A stretch of 64,000 bases of DNA, from the NCBI GenBank assembly GCA_947492475.1, contig CANLNM010000005.1, forward strand, positions 1-64,000. Direction: 5' to 3'. Position numbers and translations under genes: made by a program. Under the pieces are notes generated by a model. It did no database searches and was not told the DNA's origin. It saw only the letters and a list, made by a program, of their open reading frames with translations. Below are positions 8,051-17,598 of the stretch, in pieces; the first letter of the stretch is position 1; each line of letters opens with the position of its first letter. This DNA is from an uncultured Paracoccaceae bacterium. GTDB taxonomy: Bacteria > Pseudomonadota > Alphaproteobacteria > Rhodobacterales > Rhodobacteraceae.

Positions 8051-9307
8051 ATGCATTCCATTCTTAAAACGTCCGTAGCTGCGGGCGCGACGATTGCCGC
8101 TCTGTCAGGGCCAGCATTTGCTGATCTGTCCGGCGATCTGAAAATTTTCTCAGACATGTCAAATCCAGCGCCACGCGCTGTGATCGAAGGCATGGTAGAG
8201 CGTTTCGGCGAACTGCACCCAGACCTGAACATCGAGCTGACAGTGATCGACCGGGAAGCGTATAAAACGCAAATCCGGAACTTCTTGACTGCGGATGCGC
8301 CTGATGTTGCCAACTGGTACGCGGCCAACCGTATGGGCCCATACGTTGAGGCTGGCCTGTTCGAAGACATCTCTGATCTGTGGGCCGAGCCTGAGATCGC
8401 AGAAGCCCTGGCATCCACCAAAGGTGCGATGACCATCGACGGCGCGCAGTGGGGCGTACCCTACACATACTACCAGTGGGGTGTTTACTACCGCGAAGAT
8501 ATCTTTGCAGAGCTGGGCCTGAGCGCACCGACAACTTGGGAAGAAGAGCTGGCCAACTGTCAGGTGATCGTTGATTCTGGTCGCGCCTGCTACACAATCG
8601 GGTCCAAGTTCCTGTGGACTGCTGGCGGCTGGTTTGACTACCTGAACATGCGGACCAACGGTTTTGACTTCCACATGCAGCTTGCTCAGGGTGAAGTCGC
8701 ATGGACCGATGACCGCGTTCGCGCAACTTTCGCCAACTGGCGTCAGCTGATCGACATGGGCGGCTTTATTGCGGATCACCAGACCTATAGCTGGCAAGAA
8801 GCCCTGCCATTCATGGTCAACGGCGAAGCAACAGCCTATCTGATGGGGAACTTCTCGGTGCCGCATTTCCGCGAAGGTGGCCTGACAGATGATCAACTGG
8901 GTTTCTATCAGTTCCCAACAATCGACGCGTCGATTGCACCGGCTGAGGACGCACCAACAGATACGTTCCACATCCCTGCAAACGCATCCAACAAAGAAGC
9001 CGCACGTGAATTCCTGCGCTTTGTTGTGTCTGCGGACAACCAGACATTGATCAACAACGGTGAAAACCTGGGTCAATTGCCTGTTAACGCAGCATCCGGT
9101 GTGGATGATGACGAATTCCTGAACGCTGGCTTTGATATGCTGTCCAACAACGCCACCGGTGGTGTTGCTCAGTTCTTTGACCGTGACTTCCCGGCTGAAA
9201 TGGCTGCGGCTGGCATGGAAGGCCTGCAAGAATTCATGGTGTTCCCAGATAACCTGGACGACATCCTGGAACGTCTGGAGCAGACACGTCAGTCTGTTTA
9301 CGAATAA
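8051..9307 (+). CDS. Sugar ABC transporter substrate-binding protein
   Basis: A 418-residue periplasmic binding protein of the extracellular solute-binding family 1 (CUT1). A Sec signal peptide is visible (positively charged MHSILK, hydrophobic AAGATIAALSGP, cleavage likely after AFA at residue 24). The mature protein has the usual aromatic-rich family features (for example VPYTYYQWGVYYREDIF). Start: ATG 8051 behind GGGAGG; an earlier in-frame TTG at 8021 lacks a ribosome site and would put extra residues in front of the signal. It is the first gene of an operon with two permeases, GH36 and GH42 enzymes, so the ligand is probably an alpha- or beta-galactoside. Confidence 0.93.
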   Translation: MHSILKTSVAAGATIAALSGPAFADLSGDLKIFSDMSNPAPRAVIEGMVERFGELHPDLNIELTVIDREAYKTQIRNFLTADAPDVANWYAANRMGPYVEAGLFEDISDLWAEPEIAEALASTKGAMTIDGAQWGVPYTYYQWGVYYREDIFAELGLSAPTTWEEELANCQVIVDSGRACYTIGSKFLWTAGGWFDYLNMRTNGFDFHMQLAQGEVAWTDDRVRATFANWRQLIDMGGFIADHQTYSWQEALPFMVNGEATAYLMGNFSVPHFREGGLTDDQLGFYQFPTIDASIAPAEDAPTDTFHIPANASNKEAAREFLRFVVSADNQTLINNGENLGQLPVNAASGVDDDEFLNAGFDMLSNNATGGVAQFFDRDFPAEMAAAGMEGLQEFMVFPDNLDDILERLEQTRQSVYE

Positions 9308-9466
9308 TCACGTCATTGGGCGGAGCGGCCAAGCGCCGTTCCGCCCTTTCTTTCAACCGCAGCACGGCACCGGTTGACCCTTTCGAACATCACGGCCTCA
9401 GCTAAAAGCCACCACCGGACGACGCATCCCTGTGGCTTCTATTTGCGACCGTTTGAGGAGGACCAG

Positions 9467-10381
9467 ATGGCAAACGCATCTCTCGATTATCAAAAGGACA
9501 CTTGGTTGCATCGCAACCGAATGATCATCACCCCGTGGCTGTTTTTGCTGCCGGGGATCATTTTCTTTGTGATTTACGTGGTTTATCCGATCGCAGAAAG
9601 TTTTCGGGTTTCGTTTTACAAGTGGGACGGTCTGGGCGTTCCCGAATATGTCGGGCTGAAAAACTATTCCGACCTATTTAAGGATCGCGCGTTTGAAATT
9701 TCGCTGATCAACAACTTTAAATGGTTGATCCTATATCTGCTGGCGATCCCCGCAGGTCTGCTGATTTCGCTGTTTCTGAACCAGAACGTGCGGGGCATTC
9801 GGCTTTATAAATCACTGTTTTTCTTTCCGTTTGTGATATCCCAAGTGGTGGTTGGTCTGGTGTTCAGCTGGTTCTATCTGCCCAATGGTGGTCTGTTGAA
9901 CGAAGTTTTGGCCGTGTTTGGCATGGGCAAGATCAACGTACTCGGCGATCCCAAATTGGCGACCTACGGCATTATCGCTGCGGGTCTGTGGCCGCAGACG
10001 GCCTATTGTATGATCTTGTATCTCACCGGGTTGAATTCGGTGGATCCTGAACAGATCGAAGCCGCGCGTTTGGACGGCGCCAAAGGATCGCGCATGTTGT
10101 GGCATGTAATTATTCCCCAACTGAAACCGGCGACGTTTATTGCCTTTGTTGTGACCATCATTGGCGCGCTGCGGTCGTTTGATCTGATTTCGATCATGAC
10201 CAACGGGGGGCCGTTTGGGTCGACCCGGGTTCTCAGTTTCTACATGTTCGAAAAGGCCCTGTCAGAATACGGGTTCCGGATGGGCTATGGCGCGGCCATT
10301 GCTGTGGTCCTGTTCCTCATCATGCTGTGCTTTATCGGCTATTTCCTGTGGTCCATGTACCAAGACGAAAAGGGGCGCTGA
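9467..10381 (+). CDS. Sugar ABC transporter permease (MalF type)
   Basis: A 304-residue inner-membrane permease with six hydrophobic segments and the EAA loop EQIEAARLDGAKGSRMLWHV that contacts the ATPase. Start: ATG 9467, preceded by GAGGAGGA; an in-frame upstream start at 9374 would add 31 residues lacking membrane character and would lie before the ribosome site. It is 159 bases after the binding-protein stop and 3 bases before the second permease. It should pair with that protein to form the channel of the galactoside importer. Confidence 0.92.
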   Translation: MANASLDYQKDTWLHRNRMIITPWLFLLPGIIFFVIYVVYPIAESFRVSFYKWDGLGVPEYVGLKNYSDLFKDRAFEISLINNFKWLILYLLAIPAGLLISLFLNQNVRGIRLYKSLFFFPFVISQVVVGLVFSWFYLPNGGLLNEVLAVFGMGKINVLGDPKLATYGIIAAGLWPQTAYCMILYLTGLNSVDPEQIEAARLDGAKGSRMLWHVIIPQLKPATFIAFVVTIIGALRSFDLISIMTNGGPFGSTRVLSFYMFEKALSEYGFRMGYGAAIAVVLFLIMLCFIGYFLWSMYQDEKGR

Positions 10382-10384
10382 TCC

Positions 10385-11233
10385 ATGTTTCCGACACCTC
10401 TCGAAAAAACATCCCGCACATGGCAGATCACCTACCAAGGTCTGCTTCCTGTTGCGGTCATCCTGTGGCTGTTGCCTTTGCTGGCGGTTGCGATCTTTTC
10501 TGTCAAACCCGCGGCGGATTTTGCCGGTGGCGAATACTGGAACTGGCCCTCTGAATTTGCCGGTTTTGAAAACTATATGCGGGTGTTCACCGACAGCCCC
10601 ATGCCCCGTTATGTGCTAAACTCGTTCATGATCACCATTCCGACGGTGATCGGTGCGGTGGCCCTGTCCTGCATGACCGGATTTGCGCTTGGCGTGTATA
10701 AATTCCGGTTCAATCTGGCCGTGTTCTTTTTGTTCATCGCTGGGAACTTTGTCCCGTTTCAGATCCTGATGGTACCTGTGCGCGATCTGACGATTGATAT
10801 GGGGCTGTATAATACCAAAACCGGGCTGGTTCTGTTCCACATCGCGTTTCAAACCGGGTTCTGCACCCTGTTCATGCGTAACTTTATCCGGGCATTGCCG
10901 GTCGAATTGATCGAAGCGGCCCGCGTCGAAGGCATCGCAGAATGGCGCATTTTCTGGTACATCGTACTGCCTTTGATGAAACCTGCGATCGCCGCCTTGT
11001 CGGTGCTGATCTTTACCTTCATCTGGAACGACTTTTTCTGGGCCGTTGTTTTGACCCAAGGTCCTTCTGCACAACCCGTCACGGCTGGTATCACCAGCTT
11101 TAACGCACAATTCGGCGTCGCATATCACATGCTCTCTGCAGGCTCGATCATCGCAGCCCTGCCGCCTGTGGCGATGTTTTTCCTCATGCAACGGCATTTC
11201 ATTGCCGGACTAACCCTCGGAGCAGTCAAATAA
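10385..11233 (+). CDS. Sugar ABC transporter permease (MalG type)
   Basis: A 282-residue second permease with six transmembrane segments and its own EAA loop, ELIEAARVEGIAEWRIFWYI. With the preceding MalF-type protein it forms the heterodimeric channel typical of CUT1 importers. Its stop overlaps the start of the alpha-galactosidase gene by one base (TAATG), so import and hydrolysis are translationally coupled. No anomaly seen. Confidence 0.92.
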   Translation: MFPTPLEKTSRTWQITYQGLLPVAVILWLLPLLAVAIFSVKPAADFAGGEYWNWPSEFAGFENYMRVFTDSPMPRYVLNSFMITIPTVIGAVALSCMTGFALGVYKFRFNLAVFFLFIAGNFVPFQILMVPVRDLTIDMGLYNTKTGLVLFHIAFQTGFCTLFMRNFIRALPVELIEAARVEGIAEWRIFWYIVLPLMKPAIAALSVLIFTFIWNDFFWAVVLTQGPSAQPVTAGITSFNAQFGVAYHMLSAGSIIAALPPVAMFFLMQRHFIAGLTLGAVK

Positions 11234-13317
11234 TGATCCAAACCTGGCGCCTTGATGATGGCCGTCAAACTCTTGTCCTCGGTTCCAAACGGACTCGCCT
11301 CCCAGAGGTGGTCTATTGGGGGCCGAGGCTTCCGGACGACGAAGACCTCGATACCCTGTTCCTGTCCCATGCGATTGATGTGACAGGCGGGATGCTGGAC
11401 GAAAATCCAGAGATTTCCCTATGCCCAGAATCCACCCGGACATTTCCCGGGCAGCCCGGCCTGATCCTGCGCGCGGCAAACGGCACGCCGATCCTGCCCA
11501 AATTCTGTTATTTAGGCGAAGAAACAGGCGGTGACGCCCTGACCTTGATTTATCGCGATGAATCCAACGATCTGACGCTGGAATTTGCGTTTCAGATTGA
11601 TCAGGACACCCATATGATCACCGCGCAGACCCACCTGCGCAGCGCCGATCCAGTGCATCTGCATTGGTTGGCCGCCCCGGTTTTGCCCGCCCCGCAACAA
11701 TCCGACGATATGATCGATTTTGCCGGTCGTTGGTGTGGCGAATTTCAGATGAACCGCACGGCTTGGTCCGCCGGTATTCGTTACCGCGAAAACCGCACTG
11801 GTCGCACGGGGCATGAACATTTCCCCGGCCTTATTGTGCCCTGCCGTGGCGCGACAAATGCCAGCGGCCATGCCTATGCCTTCCATTATGGCTGGTCTGG
11901 TGGCCACCGTATGGTTGCCGAAGAACTGCCCGATGGGCGTCGCCAAATTCAGTTTGGCCATGCCGCTCGGTCCGAAATGGCCGCGCAGACTGAATTCAGT
12001 TCTGCCCCGCTATATGCGGTGTTTTCCGATGACGGTCTGAATGGGTGCGCTGTGGCCTATCAGCGGCACCTGCGCGACCGTGTTATCACGTGGCCCCATC
12101 CGGATCGCCCGCGCCCGGTGCATTACAATTGCTGGGAAGCGGTCTATTTCGATCACAACATTCCCGAATTGCGCGACATCGCAACCCGCGCTGCCCAATT
12201 GGGGGCAGAACGGTTTGTGCTGGATGATGGCTGGTTTGGCATGCGCGACGATGACACCGTCGCCCTGTCCGATTGGAAGGTCGACCCGCGCAAATATCCC
12301 GACGGGTTGCAGCCATTGATCGATCACGTCCATGCCCAAGGCATGACATTTGGCATCTGGTTTGAACCCGAAATGATCAACCCGGACAGTGACGTTTATC
12401 GCGCCCATCCCGATTGGGCCTTGGGCAGCGAAGATCAAATCCTTGGCCGCCAGCAAAAAGCCATCAACATGGCCCTGCCCGAAGTGCGGGATTTCCTGTT
12501 TGAACATATCGGCGCGATCCTGTCCGAATATGACATCGATTATATCAAATGGGACCATAACCGCGTGTTGCCGATGCCCGAAGCATCCCAGACACGTGGC
12601 TCTTATGCATTGATCGATCGCCTGCGGGCCGCCTATCCAAACGTGGAAATCGAAAGCTGTGCCTCTGGGGGGGGACGGATTGATTTTGGCATTATGGAAC
12701 GCACCCAACGGGTTTGGCTGTCTGATAGCAATGACGCGCTGGAACGTCTGAAAATTCAGCACAATGCCGCGCTGTTTCTGCCCCTATCGGTCACCGGGTC
12801 CCATGTGGGTCCACGCGAATGCCACACATCGGGCCGGGTTCTAGATATTTCATTCCGCGCATGGGTGGCCGCGCAACGTCATATGGGGTTCGAAATGGAC
12901 CCGCGTGAATTGACCGACCACGAAGTCAGCGTCCTACAGGACGTCACCGCATGGTGGAAGGCCAACCGTCACTGGATGGAAAAGGCCGATATTCTGCGCC
13001 TTGATTCTGCGGATGACGCAGTGATTGCCGAACAGCAATTGTCAGAAAATGGGGATCGGTTTGTGGTGTTTGCCGGCAAAGCGGAAACATCCCGCCAAAT
13101 CGCGCCACGTCCCTTGCCGCTGACCCGTTTGACGCCAGATGCAAAATACAAGATTACGCTGAAAAACCGGGATGACGCACCGCGCCTATCGCGTGGGGAT
13201 CAAATCCTCAAAACCAATGATGTGATTTTGTCGGGGCGATACCTGATGAATCACGGGCTCACTTTGCCTTGGTCGTTTCCTGACCGAATGTGGGTCATCG
13301 AAGGAGAGCTGATATGA
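11233..13317 (+). CDS. Alpha-galactosidase, GH36
   Basis: A 694-residue cytoplasmic glycoside hydrolase of family 36, releasing galactose from alpha-galactosides such as melibiose or raffinose. An N-terminal beta-sandwich is followed by the catalytic barrel. The nucleophile is D441 in YIKWDHNR and the acid/base D498 in WLSDSND, 57 residues apart as expected. There is no signal peptide, consistent with hydrolysis after import. The length is typical of the bacterial subgroup. It overlaps the KDGal kinase gene by ATGA, which places galactose release in the same operon as the lower Entner-Doudoroff-like galactose pathway. Confidence 0.93.
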   Translation: MIQTWRLDDGRQTLVLGSKRTRLPEVVYWGPRLPDDEDLDTLFLSHAIDVTGGMLDENPEISLCPESTRTFPGQPGLILRAANGTPILPKFCYLGEETGGDALTLIYRDESNDLTLEFAFQIDQDTHMITAQTHLRSADPVHLHWLAAPVLPAPQQSDDMIDFAGRWCGEFQMNRTAWSAGIRYRENRTGRTGHEHFPGLIVPCRGATNASGHAYAFHYGWSGGHRMVAEELPDGRRQIQFGHAARSEMAAQTEFSSAPLYAVFSDDGLNGCAVAYQRHLRDRVITWPHPDRPRPVHYNCWEAVYFDHNIPELRDIATRAAQLGAERFVLDDGWFGMRDDDTVALSDWKVDPRKYPDGLQPLIDHVHAQGMTFGIWFEPEMINPDSDVYRAHPDWALGSEDQILGRQQKAINMALPEVRDFLFEHIGAILSEYDIDYIKWDHNRVLPMPEASQTRGSYALIDRLRAAYPNVEIESCASGGGRIDFGIMERTQRVWLSDSNDALERLKIQHNAALFLPLSVTGSHVGPRECHTSGRVLDISFRAWVAAQRHMGFEMDPRELTDHEVSVLQDVTAWWKANRHWMEKADILRLDSADDAVIAEQQLSENGDRFVVFAGKAETSRQIAPRPLPLTRLTPDAKYKITLKNRDDAPRLSRGDQILKTNDVILSGRYLMNHGLTLPWSFPDRMWVIEGELI

Positions 13318-14201
13318 CCCAGCCCGCATGGATCGCCGTTGATTGGGGCACGACGCATTTGCGCGTTTGGGCCATGTCTGACACCCATAATGTGTTGGAT
13401 CATCGGCAATCCGATCGCGGCATGGGCAAGTTGGCGCAGGACGAATTCGAAGTCACATTAGAAAGCTTGTGTGACGGCTGGGATATCAGCTGCCCCATGA
13501 TTGCCTGTGGCATGGTTGGCTCACGTCAGGGCTGGGTCGAGGCCCCCTATCAGGCGGTCCCTTGCCCCCCTCTGAGCCCCAATATGGTGACCGCCCCTGC
13601 TGCCAATTTATCGGTGCGGGTTATCCCCGGGATCAAGCAAAACAAACCCGCGGATGTGATGCGGGGCGAGGAAACCCAGATCGCAGGATATCTGTTGGAA
13701 AACCCTGATTTTGATGGGGTTTTATGCCTGCCGGGCACCCATTCCAAATGGGCTCATATCAGCGCGGGCGAAATCGTCAGCTTTCAGACTTTGGTCACGG
13801 GGGAATTGTTTTCGTTGCTGGCCAACAAATCCGTGCTGCGCCATTCGGTCGGCGAAGGATGGGACGACGCGGCATTTGCCGATGCCGTTTCGGACACTAT
13901 TTCGCGCCCTGATCGGTTGGCTAGTCGGCTGTTTGGGCTGCGTGCCAATGATTTGCTATTTGGCAAAGACGGAGCCGAAACACGGGCGCAATTGTCCGGC
14001 ATGCTGATTGGTGCCGAACTGGCGGCAACCAAGCCCTATTGGCTGGGCCAACAGGTGGTTGTGATCGGCGCATCCGGTATTTCGAACGCCTATGAACAAG
14101 CCCTGAGCGCGCAAGGGTTGTCCGTGACCCGCGCCTGTGGCGACGCCATGACTTTGGCAGGCCTGACTGCCGCCTATCAAACCCTAAAGGACACATTATG
14201 A
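13314..14201 (+). CDS. dgoK: 2-dehydro-3-deoxygalactonokinase
   Basis: A 295-residue sugar-acid kinase that phosphorylates 2-keto-3-deoxygalactonate with ATP. The N-terminal phosphate-binding motif [14 protein letters not shown] and GTHSKWAHI further on match DgoK. Start: ATG 13314, overlapping the GH36 stop, with GGAGAG just upstream. The following gene is the aldolase for its product (ATGA overlap). The two form the end of the De Ley-Doudoroff galactose pathway; the galactose dehydrogenase and galactonate dehydratase that should feed it are not in this window. Confidence 0.93.
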   Translation: MTQPAWIAVDWGTTHLRVWAMSDTHNVLDHRQSDRGMGKLAQDEFEVTLESLCDGWDISCPMIACGMVGSRQGWVEAPYQAVPCPPLSPNMVTAPAANLSVRVIPGIKQNKPADVMRGEETQIAGYLLENPDFDGVLCLPGTHSKWAHISAGEIVSFQTLVTGELFSLLANKSVLRHSVGEGWDDAAFADAVSDTISRPDRLASRLFGLRANDLLFGKDGAETRAQLSGMLIGAELAATKPYWLGQQVVVIGASGISNAYEQALSAQGLSVTRACGDAMTLAGLTAAYQTLKDTL

Positions 14202-14803
14202 CCCGCAATATTATTGCCATTCTGCGTGGTATCACCCCGGATGACGCGCTGGCCGCGGCCGATGTGCTGATCAAGGCTGGGATCGACCGGATCGAAGTGC
14301 CATTGAATTCGCCAGACCCGCTGACTTCGATCAAATTGATGGCGGATACCTATGGCGATCAGGCCCTGATCGGCGCGGGCACCGTTCTGACCGTCGAGGA
14401 TGTGCAAAACGTGTATGACGCCGGTGGCAAATTGATCGTGTCCCCCAATTGCGACACAGATGTCATTGCCAAAACCAAAGAATTGGGCATGCAAAGCTGG
14501 CCCGGCGTTTTGACCCCAACCGAATGTTTTGCGGCGCTGAAGGCCGGTGCGGATGGGCTTAAAATCTTTCCGGGATCCATCATCGGCCCATCTGGCGTTC
14601 AGGCCATTCGCGCCATCCTGCCCAAAGGCACCCAAGTTTACGCCGTTGGCGGCGCAGGTCCGGATAATTTTGACACTTGGATCAAAGCTTCTGCGGATGG
14701 GTTTGGCATTGGATCGGCCATTTACAAATCCGGGATGTCCATATCAGATATCGCCGAACGCGCGGCAACAATCGTCGCCGCCTATGACGAGGCGCTTGGA
14801 TGA
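14198..14803 (+). CDS. dgoA: 2-dehydro-3-deoxy-6-phosphogalactonate aldolase
   Basis: A 201-residue class I aldolase of the KDPG/KDPGal family, cleaving 2-keto-3-deoxy-6-phosphogalactonate to pyruvate and glyceraldehyde 3-phosphate. The N-terminal [12 protein letters not shown], the catalytic-face IEVPLNSP and the Schiff-base lysine in GLKIFPG are visible. The length is that of the stand-alone aldolase, not the long fused form seen in some older enterobacterial annotations. It overlaps both dgoK and the following lactonase gene by ATGA. Confidence 0.94.
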   Translation: MTRNIIAILRGITPDDALAAADVLIKAGIDRIEVPLNSPDPLTSIKLMADTYGDQALIGAGTVLTVEDVQNVYDAGGKLIVSPNCDTDVIAKTKELGMQSWPGVLTPTECFAALKAGADGLKIFPGSIIGPSGVQAIRAILPKGTQVYAVGGAGPDNFDTWIKASADGFGIGSAIYKSGMSISDIAERAATIVAAYDEALG

Positions 14804-15630
14804 TCTACGACGACACAATCTGCTCATTGGGCGAAGGCCCCTTATGGCACCCAGAACGGCAGGAATTTTTCTGGTTCGACATTCTGTCCAAATGCCTGCA
14901 CCGCAAAGGGCAGCACTGGCAGTTTGACGAATGTGTCAGTGCGGCAGGTTGGGTCAATGACGATCAGATGATGATTGCCTCGCAATCTGCGCTGTCGCTG
15001 TTCACGATTTCCACGGGTCAATCCGATCTCATTGCCCCGCTAGAGGCGGACAATCCGATCACCCGGTCCAATGATGGCCGCGCCGACCCCTATGGTGGGT
15101 TCTGGATCGGGACGATGGGGTTCAACGCTGAGGACAAAGCCGGTGCGATCTATCGCTATTATCGCGGCGAAGTTCGTAAAATCATCCCCGACATCACCAT
15201 CACAAACGCGATCTGTTTTGCCCCGGATGGTGATTTTGCCTATTACGTCGACACGTTGGATCGACGTGTGATGCGTGTGGCACTGGATGGCGACGGATGG
15301 CCTGTGGGCGACGCTGTTGTCTGGCTGGATGCGCGCGGCGAAACTTGGGGGGTTGATGGGGCTGTGATTGATGCACAGGGCCGGTTCTGGAATGCCCAAT
15401 GGGGTGCCAACCGCGTGGCCTGTTATGACCAGAACGCCCAATTTATCGAAGCTGTTGGTTTTCCTGCCACCCAGACATCCTGTCCGGCCTTTGGCGGAAA
15501 TGATCTAAAAACCCTGTTCTGCACATCCGCCGCAGAAGGCATCGAAAATAGCCTAAACCCCCATAACGGCAAAACATTTGCTGTCGACGTTGATGCCATA
15601 GGCCAAGCCGAACATCGCGTCATTCTCTAG
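14800..15630 (+). CDS. SMP-30/gluconolactonase-family lactonase
   Basis: A 276-residue six-bladed beta-propeller of the SMP-30/LRE family, with the metal-site [11 protein letters not shown] start, [19 protein letters not shown] in the middle and [17 protein letters not shown] later. Family members hydrolyse sugar lactones. Between dgoA and beta-galactosidase the natural substrate would be galactono-1,4- or 1,5-lactone, the product of a galactose dehydrogenase. Related proteins act on arabinono- or xylonolactone, so the exact substrate is inferred. No signal peptide. Confidence 0.85.
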   Translation: MIYDDTICSLGEGPLWHPERQEFFWFDILSKCLHRKGQHWQFDECVSAAGWVNDDQMMIASQSALSLFTISTGQSDLIAPLEADNPITRSNDGRADPYGGFWIGTMGFNAEDKAGAIYRYYRGEVRKIIPDITITNAICFAPDGDFAYYVDTLDRRVMRVALDGDGWPVGDAVVWLDARGETWGVDGAVIDAQGRFWNAQWGANRVACYDQNAQFIEAVGFPATQTSCPAFGGNDLKTLFCTSAAEGIENSLNPHNGKTFAVDVDAIGQAEHRVIL

Positions 15631-15639
15631 AGGTTCAAC

Positions 15640-17541
15640 ATGAAACGCACATTAGGTGTTTGTTATTATCCCGAGCATTGGCCCGAGGATATGTGGGCGC
15701 TTGACGCCAAACGGATGGTCGCAGCGGGTCTGACTTGGGTGCGCATTGGCGAATTTGCCTGGTCCCGTTTGGAACCCAGCCTCGGTGATTTGCAATTTGA
15801 TTGGCTGGACCGCGCGATCGATGTGCTGGGCCGCGCCGGACTAAAGGTGATCCTTGGCACGCCCACCGCCACGCCGCCGTTATGGATGCTGGAAAAACAC
15901 CCCGACATGATTCCGTTGGATGAACAGGGCCGCCCACGCAAATTCGGATCGCGTCGCCATTATTGTTTTTCCCATCTTGGATATCGCGAAGAATCCCGTC
16001 GCATCACCCGGCTTTTTGCCCAGCGCTATGGCAGCAATCCGCATGTGGTCGCATGGCAAACCGACAATGAATATGCCTGTCATGACACCACCCGATCCTA
16101 TTCTGATGCGGCGCGTTTGGGCTTCCAAAACTGGCTGGCCCAAAAATATCAAAGCACCGACGCCCTGAACCGCGCTTGGGGCAATATTTTCTGGTCTATG
16201 GAATATGATGCCTTTGAAAAGGTGGATTTGCCCAACCTGACAGTGACAGAACCAAACCCGTCGCATGTGCTTGATTTTTATCGGTATTCATCGGACATGG
16301 TGGTTGAATTTAATCGCATTCAGGCCGATGAAATCCGTGCCCATTCCAGCGCACCGTTGATCCATAATTACATGGGCCGCGAGGTCAGCTTTGATCATTA
16401 CAAAGTCGGCGCGGATCTGGATATTGCATCTTGGGACAGCTATCCAATTGGGTTCCTGTCAGATCGGCTGGAAGGCACAGAAGAGCACAAACTGCGCTAT
16501 CTGCGTCAGGGCGATCCGGACAACCAAGCGTTTCATCACGACATTTACCGCGCCGTTGGCCGCGGGCGTATGTGGGTGATGGAACAGCAACCCGGACCGG
16601 TCAATTGGGCGCCTTACAATGCCGCCCCCCTGCCCGGCATGGCCCGCCTGTGGGCATGGGAAGCGTTCGCCCATGGGGCAGAAACCGTGTGTTATTTCCG
16701 CTGGCGTCAGGCGCCGTTTGCGCAGGAACAAAACCATGCCGGCCTGCTGCGCCCCGACAGTGCAGACGCCCCCGCCTTGGCCGAAGCCCGCCAGGTTGCG
16801 GACGAATTCGCAACGCTGCCGGATGTCGGAACCGCCCGTGCCGATGTGGCATTGGTGTTTGATTATGAAAGCGCATGGGCCTGGCAGGCTCAGCCTCAGG
16901 GCGCTGATTTTGACATGTTCCGCCTTGGCTTTGCCTTTTATCGCGCGTTGCGTCGGTTGGGTCTGAACGTGGACATTCTGCCACCGGACGCCGCTGATCT
17001 ATCCGCCTACAAACTGGTTCTGGCCCCCGGCGTGATGTCGTTGTCGGACGGATTGCGCCATGCGTTTGAAACCTTTGACGGTTTGGCCCTGCTTGGCCCG
17101 CGCACGGATACAAAATCTGCCGACATGGCGATCCCAACCCCGATGGGGCCCAACCTGTCTGGGCTGGACGTGACCGTGACCCTCACCGAGAGCCTGCCAC
17201 CCAACGCATCCATCCCACTGACCGGTGGCGGCGCGGTGCTGCACTGGTGCGAACAGCTAGAAGGCGACGCGCAGGTGCTGGAAACCACGCAATCCGGGCA
17301 GGCCGTGATCCAAGGCACGCAAAAAATGCGCTATCTGGCGGGATGGCCGTCAGATGACACATTGGATCGAATTTTTGCCGAATTGTGCGCAGAAATTGGT
17401 GTGCAAACCCATGATTTGCCCCGCGATTTGCGCCTGCGCGACACGGATACCCATCGGTTCCTGTTCAATTACGGCCCCGAACCCGTCACGTGGAACGGCG
17501 TCACCATCCCTGCCGCAGGGGTGCATTGGCAACCGCTCTGA
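15640..17541 (+). CDS. Beta-galactosidase, GH42
   Basis: A 633-residue cytoplasmic family 42 glycoside hydrolase. The acid/base is E144 in QTDNEY and the nucleophile E315 in MEQQPGPVNW. Catalytic barrel, trimerisation (beta-galactosidase trimer) and small C-terminal domains are all present, and the length is normal. Start: ATG 15640 with AGAGG ten bases upstream, 9 bases after the lactonase stop. Last gene of the operon; together with GH36 it lets the cell use both alpha- and beta-linked galactose. A convergent terminator follows. Confidence 0.93.
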   Translation: MKRTLGVCYYPEHWPEDMWALDAKRMVAAGLTWVRIGEFAWSRLEPSLGDLQFDWLDRAIDVLGRAGLKVILGTPTATPPLWMLEKHPDMIPLDEQGRPRKFGSRRHYCFSHLGYREESRRITRLFAQRYGSNPHVVAWQTDNEYACHDTTRSYSDAARLGFQNWLAQKYQSTDALNRAWGNIFWSMEYDAFEKVDLPNLTVTEPNPSHVLDFYRYSSDMVVEFNRIQADEIRAHSSAPLIHNYMGREVSFDHYKVGADLDIASWDSYPIGFLSDRLEGTEEHKLRYLRQGDPDNQAFHHDIYRAVGRGRMWVMEQQPGPVNWAPYNAAPLPGMARLWAWEAFAHGAETVCYFRWRQAPFAQEQNHAGLLRPDSADAPALAEARQVADEFATLPDVGTARADVALVFDYESAWAWQAQPQGADFDMFRLGFAFYRALRRLGLNVDILPPDAADLSAYKLVLAPGVMSLSDGLRHAFETFDGLALLGPRTDTKSADMAIPTPMGPNLSGLDVTVTLTESLPPNASIPLTGGGAVLHWCEQLEGDAQVLETTQSGQAVIQGTQKMRYLAGWPSDDTLDRIFAELCAEIGVQTHDLPRDLRLRDTDTHRFLFNYGPEPVTWNGVTIPAAGVHWQPL

Positions 17542-17571
17542 TCGGGTTTTTCGGGGTCACATATTCAAACA

Positions 17572-17598
17572 AAACGGCGTGCTTCGGGCGCGCCGTTT
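17572..17598. terminator. Bidirectional terminator between GH42 gene and puuD
   Basis: AAACGGCGTGC (17572-17582) and GCGCGCCGTTT (17588-17598) form an 11-bp stem with one G-T pair and a 5-base loop. The minus-strand side continues with TTTTGTTTG, a good T-tract for puuD; the plus side has only TTT. The puuD stop codon overlaps the stem. Confidence 0.75.

Noticed and set aside
8159-9229. 356-residue open frame on the minus strand inside the binding-protein gene
   Set aside because: Antisense shadow; the plus strand has a signal peptide and a family match, while this frame has neither.
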